64,000 nt of DNA from Helichrysum umbraculigerum (taxonomy: Eukaryota > Streptophyta > Magnoliopsida > Asterales > Asteraceae): positions 155,934,759-155,998,758 of the forward strand of contig CATIUR010000003.1 in the NCBI GenBank assembly GCA_949592205.1, written 5' to 3'. Under the pieces are notes generated by a model. The model was not told the DNA's origin. It saw only the letters and a list, made by a program, of their open reading frames with translations, and did no database searches. The position numbers and the translations under genes are program-made. Positions 12,791 to 25,729 of the stretch are shown here, in pieces. Each line of letters begins with the position of its first letter. Positions within the stretch are counted from its first letter, which is position 1.

Positions 12791-13074
12791 TATCTATATC
12801 TATATGTACGTAACTGCAAACGGGTTAAACCCGAAACCTAATTTTGGATCGAACCCTATTTTCCGGAAGCATTGGGCTTAAATGTTAAATGGGCTTTCTT
12901 AAGTACTCCCTAATTATTTTTATTTTTTTACCGAAGTACGTTCTTTATGAATTTATCCAACGTCAAGTCTTTATTTTATTAACTTATTTTACTTATTTAT
13001 TTTTATTTTGATCCGGTAAATAAATTACCGAAGTACGTTTTTTTATGAATTAATGTCAAGTCTTTATATTATTA

Positions 13075-13110
13075 CTAGCTTTTAAACCCGTGTATACACA
13101 CGGGCTATGT
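13075..13110 (-). mobile_element. Helitron-like 3' terminus
   Basis: Read on the minus strand, a 7-bp stem hairpin (13104-13098 with 13093-13087, arms CCCGTGT/ACACGGG, 4-nt loop) is followed 8 nt later by CTAG and then T (13078-13074). A short GC-rich hairpin just before CTRR with insertion next to T is the Helitron 3' signature. The matching 5' TC end could not be placed to the right, so only the terminus is called. Confidence 0.45.
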
Positions 13111-14700
13111 AACGTACAATAATTATTCAAAAAAAATAAATACAATTAAGTTTTGTGCTTACTAAACTTGTCTATTTTGTCACTTATAAATAAGGATGTT
13201 CATAAATTAATCAAAACCATTTAAACCGTTATGACATGACATAATAAACTATATATTTGTGCCATTAAACTCATGAATCAATTTAATTTTGTTAATCAAT
13301 AATTATGTTATTTTATTTAAAGTTTTTTGTCCTTGTAATTTTCTCTAGTTTCATACAAATACAAACTAATATAATAGAAGAATCCATATCGGTTTGGTCC
13401 ATTCATTAATTAATATAATTGGAAACAATTAACAATTGGGTAGTAAAATACACTGAGTATAGGATTATTAATTTGGGTTACCTTTTGATGATTTAAAGTA
13501 AGAATTTTTATTTAAATAAGTAAAATTGTTGAGGGACTAATTTGAATAATTGAAAATTTTAAATTGATGACATCATAATGGTAAATTATATATTATATTT
13601 TTTTAAGATTAATAACTTGACTTTATATTTATTTTTTCAATTTTTTATTAATACTTTAAATTAAATTTAAATAAATTTTGATCCTGTAATTAATAAAGTT
13701 TGTAAATTATTATAATTATAACTATAATAAGTGAATATATTTAAGTTAAAATTATTAGGTAGCGTCTATTTAAGTATTTCATCCAATAAAAATGGGCATC
13801 ATAGTAATTCAACATCGTTTATAGTCAATCTTTATAATCATGATAATAATAATAATATGAATGTCCTTTTTTATTTAATTGTACGTGTGTATATATTTTA
13901 TACTCTTTAATATGAGATTAATTTATTTAAAATTATATGATAAGACTACATTTAATGATAAACCTTGTACACACTAATAAAATTTGTTGTTACTTCATCA
14001 TATTGATACACAGCTCAATAACAAAAATACTCACAAGGTTACATATAAATATATGAGGAAAATATAAAAAGAATAACGAATAAATTTATAGTAAGTATCA
14101 TCATAAATATGAGTTATGTATCAAAATTAAGGAAAAAGTAATCTTTGTATAAAAGAATATGAAAATTGAACTAATTTTTATAGGTAGAAGTTACTTCATA
14201 TTGATTTATAAATTAGAAATAGTCATATCATTGCTATTACTAAATTAATCTTAATAATTATGTGACATTGATATTTTGTAACTAACCATCCAATATTTCA
14301 TTTATTTAAATGGGTTTTTTATCGGTGGAATAGTGCCGATTAAATGTGTGAAGTCTAAACCTTCAATTAAAATATGAATCAAAATTTGTGTTGTATTTAT
14401 CGCCACTCCTACAAAAATTATATCTACATCACTAATTATCTTCTATGATATATTGTTTAGTACAACATTATTAAACACAATTATTTATGTATGAATAATT
14501 TTTACTTTCTATCCCCAAAGAAAAATTAACATGGATGTTTTCTTTTAACAACTTTTTTTTAATTTTTACAAACCTTTTAAAATATAATTAAAAATTACAA
14601 AAAAAAATGTCGATAGAGGTTTAAGTGTTTAACAGATGACAGAAGTCGCTCACATAAACCCTTGAGGCTTCAAACTCCGCCTCCCACCAGTCTTCCATTT
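13111..14700. other. Very AT-rich spacer left of the TRM11 gene
   Basis: No coding potential is seen. Part of it probably belongs to the Helitron-like element whose 3' end lies at 13075. Confidence 0.5.
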
Positions 14701-14754
14701 TTAGGGTTTCTGTCCATCTTTAGTTCGCACACCAAATCAACAACCTAAATTAGA

Positions 14755-17700
14755 ATGTGGTACTTATGTGTATTCTACCATAGATTATTAGATTACCGGA
14801 AACCTGAATTCGAATCATTAGCACAACTCTTCGGTGCATTCGATCATAATAATGCTAATGAATCAGACACCACTTCACTTGAATGGAAACTTCCTCAGCA
14901 TCATCACCCTGATTCCCCGTTCCACTTCGTTAATCTTCCTTCCGAAGATATCGCTCGCAATATTGCCAATCGAAGTATGTTTTTTATTTATTTAATATTT
15001 ACATTAATTACATGTTGAACAAATTCACAAACTTGCCACTTGTGTATCTCAATTGAAGTGTTTGCTAGAACTTTGAAGTATCATAATTAACAAATTTACA
15101 GGCTTTATGGTTGTGCATATGCTAATTACTGACTTTAAGTTATGTAGAGGTAAAATGATTCGTATTGTGATAATTTTGATCAATCAAGCTTTAATGTTAG
15201 TTGACGTAATACGACAACTGATAACATTTTGGTTTTAAATTTGTGTAACCATTGTATGGGATCTATGTGTACGCCCATCATTTGCTTGACATGGTTATTT
15301 ACTTTCGTGCATAGGTATTCTTGTGAAGGGGATTTATGAAATATGGGGAGAGGGGAGTTCAGATGAGGAATTGAAAGAAGCAATAAATAAGTATCCAGAT
15401 GATCGGAAGTTGCCGTATCTAACTTCGGATAGCACTTTTAGGATTATAATAGATACCTTTGGTAAGGCCATGAGCTTTAAGGACCAAACTGCTCGTATTC
15501 AAGGGATGGCTTACATCCCCTTTCAGGTAAATAACAATGCTTTTATATATATTTCTTGTTTATACTGCTACTTTCTTACATCCTATTCTCTAGTTCGCTG
15601 GTTAACTTATAGGTTGTGCACTAAACGAAGCCATTTTTCTACAGTACAATTGTTAACTAGAATGCAATGGCATGCCTTATAAATAATCTATTGCTCTCTT
15701 GATATTATTTGTTTTATTGTAATACCATAGTTTAGTTGTTAGAAGGGGCAATTTTGACCCATGTAACAACCATGTTGATTTGGAGTATACTCTGGAAATC
15801 ACCTGAAGTGTGTTATATATTGATGGAACCTCTTCTTTAAATTATTATGTAACACATTAGTTGTTTTCAGTATGCTAATTGTTGATAGAACTCAAGAAAA
15901 GAAAGAAATATGTGCTTCCTGTGACCCATACAAAAAATGACCTGGTTTGACTGGTACCTGCCATTTCTACTCCCTTTATAACAAACTGCACATATTATGA
16001 TACTTGTTGCTTGTGCATATTGCACTTACTTTGCAGCTATGCAGCTGTTTTACTTGAGATAATTCGATTTCTGTGCATCACATTCTACATATAAAAAGTG
16101 TATGACGGTATTTTATATTTGGAGTGATGATAAATTATTTCAGGGACGAGTTGACTTGAAGAATCCAGAGCATAAGTTCTGGCTTATTGAAACGGATGAC
16201 TATGGATGTAACAATGGGCTTCCACCGGTTGTTGACAAGAGAATATTCTTTGGGCGTGAGGTTGGTGCTGCTGATAGGAAGCTCATTCCTACATATGAGT
16301 TGAAAAGTCGTACTTATCTTGGACCGACTGCAATGGATGCAGAAGTGGCTTTTCTAATGGCCAATCAAGCACAGGCCATGCCTGGGAAACTTGTATATGA
16401 CCCGTTTGTTGGCACAGGAAGCATTCTGGTTGCCGCAGCTCATTTTGGAGCTATGACAATGGTTTGTGATCAATAGTCTCTTTGGAATAAATTTGTCACC
16501 TTTCATTTTGACTAGACTCTAGATGTGGCAATAATGACCCATTTAGTAATATTGACTCAATCTGTTTTTCTCTTCCATAGTTGCTTAGCTAGAAAGGAAA
16601 CGGGTCAAATGGGTTGAGTGGGTTAAAAGGGTGAAAACCCACCTAAAGTGTTCCAAATGCTAAAAACCTCTAGGGCCTTGTTTAGTTATAGAAATGTACC
16701 TGACTTTTCTAGATAAACTTTCTAAGAAAACTTGAAAATTGGAAAAGGCATTCAAAATGAGTGTTTTCTGAAAAAGTTTTCCAGGAAATAAGAAAACCCA
16801 GTTTTCCATATTATAACTAGAAGTTGGAAAACAAGGTTTTTTACTTTTCCAAAATTTTCCTTTACAACACTCCCTCCACTCTAAAATTTTCCAAAACCTT
16901 CTAATATTTTCTTCATTCAATATCAATTTTCCAAAATGGAAAATGCAACAACATTTGAACTCACTTTCCAAATTTTCTGCACTTGTTTAGAGAAGAATTT
17001 TTTTGTTTTTTTTCTTTTCCAATTTTAAGAAAATTAGAGATGGAAAATTATGAAGAACATTCTGCAACTTAACAGGGCAGGGATTGGAAATGTATAAAAA
17101 GTTACTCTCTATATGTTTTGACTCAGAGCTTTTTAAATAGCTACTTGGCCTGTCTGACTTATTTATTTTACAATACTTCTATCTTTAGCTTCCTCTAATT
17201 TAAATCTTTCAGGGAGCAGATATTGATATCCGGGTGGTGCGTGACGGTCGTGGACCAGATTGCAATGTCTGGAGTAACTTTAAACAGGTAAATTTGAACT
17301 GAACCTCTTTTGATAATCTAGTTCAAGGGAAGTTATAAACGCTGAAAAGATTGAACTTGCTGACGATCATTAACAGTACGGATTGCAAATGCCAGTTTCT
17401 CTTCTAAGAGCAGATAATAACCTTCCTCCTTGGCGGCCTGGGTTAAAAGAGGTAAATTTCAATCTTATTTGTTACGGTTTTCCCATGGTTTATAAAGTCA
17501 ACAATTAATTACATTTACTGTTTCCCTTAGGTGTTCGATGCAATTATATGTGACCCTCCATATGGGGTTCGTGCCGGAGGTCGAAAATCCGGTGGCCGGA
17601 AGTTACTTAAAGGGGTTGTGGGCCCCTACACAGTTCCTGATGACAAAAGGACCGGCCACATACCATCAACAGCTGCATACAGCTTAGCAGAATGTGTCCA

Positions 17701-18079
17701 TGATCTACTTGACATGGCAGCCAAAATGCTCGTTATGGGTGGGCGTCTCGTTTACTTCTATCCGGTGCTGAGAGACAGTGACACACTCGATGTTAATTTT
17801 CCAGAACATCCTTGTTTCAAGTTAATTGCCAGCTGTGAACAGATGCTAAGCTATCGATATAGCAGGGTATTATTGACAATGGTTAAGATCTCACCGTATA
17901 CAGATGAAATAGCAGAGGCTGCTAGGTTACAACATTTGGAATTTAAGGAGAATCATGTCAAGTGGTTGGAGGAAGGTAATCTTCATGCTGCAGTTTTTAG
18001 TCCTGATTTTCCTTTGATTGATGATCAAGATACCAAAAGTAAGGATCCTAAGAAAAAATATAGAGGAAAATATGTTTAG
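14755..18079 (+). CDS. TRM11: tRNA (guanine(10)-N2)-methyltransferase, TRM11/TRMT11 family
   Basis: Six exons: 14755-14974, 15315-15526, 16144-16461, 17213-17287, 17377-17451 and 17531-18079. All splice sites are GT-AG and phases agree, giving 482 residues, close to known TRMT11 proteins. The N-terminal half (about 1-170) is the THUMP-containing region, with RSILVKGIYEIWGEG near residue 74. The methyltransferase core has the SAM motif I DPFVGTGSILVAAAHFGA in exon 3, the acidic motif II region GADIDIRVVRDG in exon 4, and the catalytic CDPPYGVRAGGR in exon 6. The enzyme makes m2G at position 10 of tRNAs and in other eukaryotes needs the partner TRM112. Intron 3 (16462-17212) hosts repeat sequences listed separately. 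The start codon is the first ATG in frame; MWYLCVFYHRLLDYR resembles the family N-terminus. Confidence 0.93.
16520..17000. repeat. hAT-like and other repeat fragments in TRM11 intron 3
   Basis: At 16520 the sequence TAGATGTGGCAATAATGACCC resembles the TIR of the 59180-59568 element, followed by GGGTCAAATGGGTTGAGTGGG at about 16602. From about 16670 (AGGGCCTTGTTTAG) to 16990 (CACTTGTTTAG) there is a second AT-rich, partly self-complementary block. Neither has both ends intact. Confidence 0.4.
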
Positions 18080-19159
18080 ATTTTAGACAGTTGTTTGAAC
18101 TAAACACATATATGGGGACTAGTTGTTTTGGTTTCATGTATGGTATTAGAGATTAAAGTATGATCTTGTATTGATTAGGCCTTCAGGTGAACTGAAATTG
18201 ACCACTCGAGTGGTCCGGGCATGTATACTTTTTAGATGTTTTACTATGATGATATTTTATAGAAAGTTATTTACACTTGTACTCTTTTTGTGCGAGTATT
18301 TTTCACTTGGTGGTTGAAGTAGCAGTTTCGGCTCATTCATATACAAATGGATTGGTTTGGCGTGAAAGGGTTGAAAGTCACTCCAAATGTATTCACCTGC
18401 ACAAGTCTTTTAAATCATTTTCTAAACAATTGTTGAGATTAATGTAGTTTGTAATCTTATTTAGAAAATCACTAGTTATTTATTTGACACATTTTTTACA
18501 AGGATATGAAGTGTGTCTAGCCTGGTTTAACTCATTCCGATTTGAATAAAATATTACCTGTTTTGACCTATGTTCATTTACTTGCACTATAAAATTGACT
18601 GTGAAAGACTCGGGACTAACAGATTCAAAAAGGGTCATAGCCTACTCAACATTTGTCGATTAGGATGTATGATCTTTGCTTGCAGCATCTCTAACACTAA
18701 AACCATTCACTTAATCCATCAATGTTACGCAAATTCGTCAAGCTATCTATTCATCACCTTTACTAGAATACCCGATAAGCAGAGTTGTATAGGTCATTCA
18801 TAAAATGTCATACTATATTCTCGGTTATATCGGTTATTTCAAATATATCCATATGAATTTATGTCTATATGTAGGAGGGGATGCCACTTGGGTCCTGGTT
18901 TTCCTTTATATCCCCACATTCAAATGCTAAAATATAGAGAGATGTATGGTATTTGCTTTCAGAGATGTTGGAAAGGAGTTGGTGATAGAAAATAGAAAGA
19001 AAAAAAAAAATGAGAAGAAAACGAAAAATCAGTTTCCACATAAAAAATCTTCATTTTCCTTACTTTTCTGGGGTGGAATATTGACAACAAGAAAGTCAAA
19101 ATCTTGACCCACAATTTCTTTCTAGGGTCATTTCAGGTTTTTTTTTTACCTTACCTTCA
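18080..19159. other. Spacer between TRM11 and the ANTH gene
   Basis: The first 250 bp are probably the TRM11 3'UTR, and the last 300 bp the promoter and leader of the ANTH gene. A 'gggttgaaagtcactccaaatg' type of repeat near 18365 and 'cctgttttgacc' near 18560 look like remnants of the same tract type found in the PSD introns. No gene seen. Confidence 0.45.
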
Positions 19160-20252
19160 ATGTCCATGGGTAGGTTCAGTAAGGCCATTGCTGCAGTAAA
19201 GGATCAAACGAGCATACGCCTAGCCAAAGCTGGTAACCGAGCCGAACTTGATGTTGCAATTGTGAAAGCCACATGCCACGACGAATACCCTGCAGATGAA
19301 TGTTATATCCAAAAAATCTTGAACATTACATCCTCTAAATCCTCGCCTCTTTACGTAGCCTCATGTGTTAACACCATTTCTCAACGTCTCAACAAGACCA
19401 GGAATTGGGTTGTGGCCTTAAAGACACTCATGTTGGTTCAACGCTTGCTTCATGAGGGTAACCCTGCGTATGAGGAAGAGATTTTTAATGCAACACGGCG
19501 TGGGACCCGTCTACTAAACATGTCAGACTTTCGGGATGCACTTAGATCCAACACATGGGATTATGCTGCTTATGTTCGAACATACGCTTTGTTTCTTGAT
19601 GAGGAACTTGAGTACAAAATGCAAGGGAAGATGAGAAGAACACGCGATTCACTTCCAAAGGTGGAAAACGATGGTGATGAACATACGGCCATAACTAAAG
19701 CTATAGTTGTGCCCGTTGGTGAAATGACAAATAACCAAATATTTGCTCGATTTAATCATCTGATGCAACTCCTTGAACGGTTTCTCGCTTGCCAGCCAAC
19801 AGGTTACATTTTCCCTGGTTATTGTTTTTGTATTCACATTTTATTCATTAATTATAAATTTATGTATAAATATGGATAAAGATCGAATCTTTTACTGATT
19901 AACCCAACCCGACACTCCAGGTGCAGCAAGGCATCACAGGATGGTGATGGTGGCTTTATACCCGATTCTAGTACAAAGCTTCCAGCTTTATTATGACATA
20001 AGAGAGATTATGGGTGTGTTAATAGAACGATTTGACGAGCTCAGTATTCCACATTCTGTGAAAGTCTCTGGTATCTACAGGAGGGTGGCTAAACAATATG
20101 ATGACCTTGACATGTTCTATGATTGGTGCAGATCTGTCGGTATTGCAAGGACATCCGAGTATCCAGAAATTGAAAAGATTCCACAAAAGAAATTGGATGC
20201 CATAGATGAGCAAGTCAAACAGAAATCAAATGGAGCAAAACAAGAAGACTGA
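19160..20252 (+). CDS. ANTH-domain clathrin assembly protein (AP180/CALM family)
   Basis: Two exons, 19160-19802 and 19921-20252 (GT-AG, phase 1), give 324 residues. The ANTH domain fills almost the whole protein. The phosphoinositide-binding signature KATCHDE lies near residues 36-42, followed by the helical ANTH core (LYVASCVNTISQRLNKTRNWVVALKTLMLVQRLL and AYVRTYALFLDEELEYK). The end of the domain is recognisable as FYDWCRSVGIARTSEYPEI. Only about 30 residues follow, so the long unstructured clathrin/AP-2-binding tail of AP180 is missing; this is the short plant subclass. A second ATG two codons downstream (19166) would serve as well. Role by family: plasma-membrane PI(4,5)P2 binding and cargo or clathrin recruitment in endocytosis. 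Its stop is only 54 bp from that of the PSD gene on the other strand. Confidence 0.92.
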
Positions 20253-20306
20253 TCTATATATCTTCACTTGTGTAAAATGTGAGTATTTATTAGCATATTT
20301 TACAAG

Positions 20307-23300
20307 CTAAAAGATAGTTATGTTTTTAATGTCTGGCAACGGGATTTCTGCTCGTTTTTTAATAGAGACACCCAATTGCATACCCATGGAAACTAGGGTC
20401 TCAATTGATCTTGCACTGTAAGCCAAAAGGTCCTCGTCTAATGCGATTGAGTCCTGCAAAAGTTTAGTGATAAATATATAATGCTTACAAAGCATGCAAA
20501 AATACTTTTAAAGTTCATATAATTCGTAAATATGCACAGTAACTAACCTTTTCAAAGACACAAATGACTGTACTCCCACCAAACGAGAAATACCCGAACT
20601 GTGAAATAAAATTAGTAGGAAAATAAGAATGAGAAACAGAATGAGGAATATAACTAAAGGTAATCAGCATAACGATATAATTTAGAACCTCGTCTCCTTT
20701 ATGGACATAGTCTCCCTTCTTTTTAGTGAATGTAATGCTGCCAACCATCGTTGCTCCAATTGCCACGAACGCTACCTAATCATGTTGATTTTCTATCTAA
20801 ATTAAACTATCAAGAAAACATTACACTTGCCAGCAAGGAGTGAATATGACAAACCTTGCCGAAATCTGCAGTTGATATAATAGATACAGCACGTTTATTC
20901 TCGGTAAATACATTGCAATACTTGCTATTTACAGCAATGGGGTTGACCTAAAGCACCATTGATACAATAAAATTTAATGGTTATGATTATGACAGAAAAT
21001 ACAAGTGCATGTGTGGTATCATGTAACCCTGAACATACCGTATATAAGCTTCCAGGTATATCAACAATCTGCTCAATCTTCCCAGACACTGGGAAATGGA
21101 AACGATGATAATCCTGCCAAATTTTGTTTCATCTTCAACTTTAGAGTCATAATGGAAAAGAAAAAAACCAAAAAATAACACCTTGTTGTTGGAGGTTGCA
21201 AGATGGGTGGTACCGAACAGGCAGAGCTACGGGTCAACATGGGTTGTTTTTAGTACGGGTCAAAAAATGGAAACGGGTAGGTTAGGAGGGGTTGACCACC
21301 TAAATTTACCTTTTCCGCTTTCTCCATATTTTATGAATAGTTAATGTCTAAACATATGATGACTAAAACTATTTCATTACAACAATACATTAACATTTTT
21401 TTTTCCCTTATATAGAATGATTCAAGAGGTATTAACTTAGAGCATCTCCAATGAGTACACTATTTTAGTGTAGCAAATTGCAATATTGTAATGCAAAAAG
21501 AGAATCTTTTAAAAGTATGCTTACAATAAAAAAAAGTTGCTCCAATGTGTCGCACTAAATCTTTTTTAGTGAATTTAAAATACATAGTTTTTATCAATAT
21601 AATACTATATTTTTTATATAACTATTGAATAATTATAAGAGATTTAATAGCAATCGTTATATTTAAAATAAAAAAATGAAAATATTAATAAAAATAGGAA
21701 GTTTCTGCGATAAATATGATAGAAATCATTATATTTCGTGTTTTGAAAATATTTATCGCAAACTTATAATTAATACATCATACTAATACATTTTAAATGT
21801 TATATGTATATTATTATTTAATGTGAATATTGTTTAGTGCAGTATTACTAAACACTATTTGCCTCTGCACTAAGATAGTGCACTTTTGCACTATCTTATT
21901 AGTGCAAGAAGGTACATATAGTGCACACACTGGAAATGCTCTTATAAACTTTAAAAGTACACTTTGAGTGACTTTCAACCCATCTCACGCATTCAAATTA
22001 CTAAAACTGTTCCTATACCTGTCAAATTGGAGGTTCACCCGCGATGACTCCGGGCTACTCGCAAAGCGAGTAGTCGCCCTGGGATTAGTCAGCTCGCAAA
22101 GCGAGTTGGATACCCAGGTATACCCAAAAAATTATTTCATGTAACCATTTGACCCATTAAAAAAATCATAAGTCAAATCGACCGGTTCATAAATAAATGG
22201 GCCAAAATGGCCACCTCTACTTGGAATGGAGACGGATGAATTCAAAATTATGTACCTGTGGTGCCAATCGAAATATCACCAGGGTTCCGCCAATGAAAGA
22301 ACTGGAGCACTGTATATTACCCAACAGACCTTGGATAGAGAACTTTTTACCCTACAAGTTAACAAAACAAAACCAAAAGCATTTTGGTACGGCAAACCAA
22401 TGATTACATTTCACTCAAAAGTGGTGAAAGATACCTTGATCCAAAATCTCAGACTTTCTGCAGCTGTATTAAATGCCATCAAACGACAATCAGCGGCACA
22501 TATAGCAACATCATCACGTCCAAGATAGGCAATCGGTCTTGCATCAGGTTTTAATTCTCTTATAAAAAATTCATTAAATGTCTGCATACATATGATTTGT
22601 TGATAATAGTTCCCGTAATATATGAATGGCATCTAGTAACAATATAACAATGAATTTAACTTGCCTTAAAATGATTCAATGGGTATTTAACTTCAGCCAT
22701 ATTGATTTGATCCTAGAATATGAACAAGGCAATGTTATCAGATGATAACATACCCATAACCAAGCGAATTTGATACTACGGGAAAGTAATTTTCTTGCCT
22801 TGAAGAATTTAAGAAATGCAGGTATATCTTTCGCAGATTCAGCTGTATTCATTTTCTTGCCCTGCTTTTCTGATATGCTCTGCAATAATTCTTTGGCACC
22901 TGCACCCCAATGGCCCACCAAACCAGTATTATGATAAGGTAAGTTAAAATACATTATGAACTGGATTTATATGGATATCCACTCTAGAGGAAGCAAAATG
23001 GGCTGGTTGGGTTAATGTGTCAAAACAGGTTTATTTGGACATGTAAGAACAGGTTTTCTTGGGCATATTTGATGCTTTTTACCCATTCAACCTGTTTTCT
23101 ATTTAGGTAATTCTCAAAGTTTACCCATTTGACTCATTAGAGATGATGAATACCCAGATACAGCACTTTTACCCATAAACTGGTCATAGTGAATTCTACA
23201 GTGACCAAACATAAATTAGTAAGGTGTAAGAATTTGAAGCAAACAGATACCTTTGTCCATGATGCCAAGCCCTACTTTAGACTGATAAATGGTTCTCAAC

Positions 23301-25729
23301 GATAGCACAATCTTTCCATCAATTATTTCCTCTACAAGCCTCTTTTTCTTTCGGTCAAAAACCTATGTGTCAATTCAGCTGATGAGACATTGAGACGTCA
23401 TAGTTTCATGACACACACACAAACATATATATACAATATTTAGACTTATATATAAAGAGAAAGAGTACCAGAATATGTGAAGCATTTGAACCAGAATTTA
23501 AGCCAGCATCATAGGATGAGACGTGAGCCCACTCAGAGAGTTTAAACATCCACCTAAAAATGAACAACTATCAACGTGAGACAGACTCTTGAAACCAATC
23601 TTTGAAATTTAAAATTTGATGATTTTTTACTACAAGAATACATGAAATTTTATATTCGCACCCGTAGGACGCCTGTTTATCAGTTAAGAAGCCTCCAGTC
23701 ATAACCTGGTTTCCAGTGCCTTCATCAAAACATAGTGACATATGGATCATTGAGTTCAGCTTATCGGAAACATCTAGACATTCCCCACAAACAGGACAAC
23801 TATTTATCAGTGGCTCCCTGCAAGCCATAACGTATCATAAGTTATGTTCAAGTTCATAAGAGGAAAAACACGATGAAAGTAGTAGAAACCTAATGTTAAC
23901 CACAAATATAATCATATCTATGACGTACTTTTCTTGTTGCACGGCTAAAAGTGTAGCCAGTTCATCCATGCTGACAACACCATCTCCATTTTCATCAGCT
24001 GCCTTAAAGAGTTCCTCTTTCTGCCAGAAAATAATAGTATATTTTGCTAACAAAAGACTCAAAATAACAGTTCTGTTCAAGTATTTTTTTTATGCTGATT
24101 CGGTACATTATATGTTCTTAAATGTTACATGCGTACACATAGATTAATAAATCAAACCTTTTTTGCTGCCCGTTGATTGCCAAATGCATCTATTAATTCT
24201 GAAAACTCGGAAAACGATAACTGCCCATCACCATTATAATCCTGCATAACCAAAAGGATGCATTATAAAATAGATATCCAAATTTATAAAATGACATTGC
24301 TATGTATGTGTACATAAATGTAAAGGATAAAATGTAGCAAAAAGATTAAAAATGACATGAGACGTACAACAATAGATAAGATACGTCTTGCAAAACTCTT
24401 CTCTGTTTCAATTGGATCCTGGCCAATAGAGAAACTAAATGTTACATCCAGACTACATTGCGGAAACTATATATAGACAGAACGAACATACGTGACGGTA
24501 GCATACCTCGATTGAACATGAAAGAGATATGTTGCCAACCACTACACTGGAAGATGATGGATCCAATAAGTCAAACACTTCAATGTCAGAATCTGAATCC
24601 TGTAAAAATATAAGAAGTTGATGATCTATGGTATAAACAACTTCAGAATACATTTTTTGAAGAAAAAACTTACCCGACTAAGATATTCGAAAAGATCCAC
24701 CTCGCAATGCCCAATGAGATTGTTCTTTGATAGTCTATTAGTCTGCAACACAAGCAAAAGTGATGAAGTTACAACATGCTTACAAAGTAGTTTAAGTATA
24801 TTTGTGGGTAAGCTATCGTCCGATAAGCATGAAAACTACATAGCAAGTAAATTATGAGTTTTCCAACAAACCTCAAAAACGGTTATTTTTGCAACATGAG
24901 GCCCATTCCTTTCCAAAAGAAACTTTTTCTCCTGTAATGTCACCAAATGCAAATGTCATACTCACAAGACCTTATACACAACTCAAGCACATCTATAAGA
25001 AAATTCACTCACTGAGTTCCATGTAGGCTTGTTGGTTCTGCATATTGATAATAAGGAAATCAATCAAAAAACATGAACGAACGAAACATAAAAAAAATAT
25101 AGAACTTTGCACATCAATAACGACTCGGCACTCGCTGTGCAGCTGTTGAGTAGGTAAATTGAAGATTGATTTCTTGGTTTTCCTTATATTAAAATTAACT
25201 ATGTTAACGATAAAGAACAACAATACCTATCAATGTTTTGGTTTAATGATCAATTCTATTAGTATTCCACAAGTAACATATATGTTGATATAAAAACCCA
25301 TAAATACCTCTATAAAAACTTTTAAAAAAAATTATAACTATCACATCACTTAACTGATCAGAAATATCGGTTCTAAACGTCTGTTCGCCAATCGAAATAC
25401 AAGCTAGCCACTTATCTCTAAATTTCATCTCCGCCTACAAATCAAAAACCTTCAAAATTCAATGCAAATAGCAAAATCAAACACATACATATATAGAAAC
25501 AAGAGAGCTAAAATCATACAGCAATAAGAGTAACCAAAGCTATGCCAGCAAAATCCTCTAAACTAGTCAATTTCGGTTGCTGCGAACGTGAACCGCGGTT
25601 GCTGCCATGATCACTACGATGATGTCGACGGTGAAGATGAAGCTTGTTTTTGATACGTTCACGGCGTGAAGTGTGTGATTTGGAATTTGAGTCATCGGAA
25701 GAGATTGATTTAGAGCTTCCGTGTCCCAT
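20307..25729 (-). CDS. PSD: C2/EF-hand phosphatidylserine decarboxylase (PSD2/PSD3 type)
   Basis: 21 exons: 25729-25520, 25434-25355, 25037-25013, 24931-24872, 24742-24674, 24599-24507, 24418-24368, 24241-24158, 24020-23929, 23817-23662, 23553-23469, 23362-23251, 22899-22799, 22712-22665, 22581-22435, 22351-22256, 21113-21039, 20947-20855, 20775-20689, 20598-20548 and 20453-20307. Every phase agrees and the product is 653 residues. A basic N-terminus starting MGHGSS is followed by a C2 domain (about 70-190), EF-hands DYNGDGQLSFSEF (197-209) and DENGDGVVSMDEL (about 233-245), and a Cys-rich CPVCGEC segment. The decarboxylase core has NEFFIRELKP, DYHRFHFPVSG and FGGSTVICVF. The Ser of GGST (about 597) is the predicted cleavage site that becomes the pyruvoyl cofactor. 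The enzyme makes phosphatidylethanolamine from phosphatidylserine; plant relatives sit in tonoplast or ER. Introns 13 and 14 begin with GC instead of GT. Introns 12 and 16 hold transposons. Confidence 0.93.
21440..21941. mobile_element. PIF/Harbinger-like MITE, 502 bp
   Basis: Terminal inverted repeats GAGCATCTCCA (left) and TGGAAATGCTC (right) are flanked on both sides by TTA (21437-21439 and 21942-21944), the target duplication type of PIF/Harbinger elements. The interior is AT-rich and non-coding. It sits inside the older hAT-like element in PSD intron 16. Confidence 0.65.
22030..22120. repeat. SINE-like module with paired hairpins
   Basis: A GC-rich block holds GGTTCACCCGCGATGACTCC, a perfect hairpin CTACTCGCAAAGCGAGTAG (22055-22073) and a second shorter copy CTCGCAAAGCGAG (22093-22105). 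The first part resembles a degenerate B-box followed by a SINE body. Assignment is tentative. Confidence 0.35.
22985..23170. repeat. hAT-like repeat fragment in PSD intron 12
   Basis: TAGAGGAAGCAAAATGGGC at 22985 resembles the TIR TAGAGGTGGCAAAATG of the family present at 59180 and 21190. It is followed by 'gggttaatgtgtcaaaacagg' and 'acccatttgactcatt' tracts. The right end is not recognisable. Confidence 0.35.

Larger units (their letters stand above)
21190..22219. mobile_element. hAT-like non-autonomous element in PSD intron 16
   Basis: The left end TGGAGGTTGCAAGATGGG (21190) and the reverse complement of the right end (22219, TAGAGGTGGCCATTTTGG) are imperfect terminal repeats of the type seen at 59180-59568. 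The 8-bp flanks CTTGTTGT and CTTGGAAT agree only in part, so the insertion is old or the ends are eroded. It carries a nested PIF-like element (21440-21941) and a hairpin module (22030-22120). Confidence 0.45.

Noticed and set aside
22197..22528. Plus-strand ORFs of 68 and 100 codons
   Set aside because: Antisense to PSD exons 15 and 16 and the adjacent repeat.
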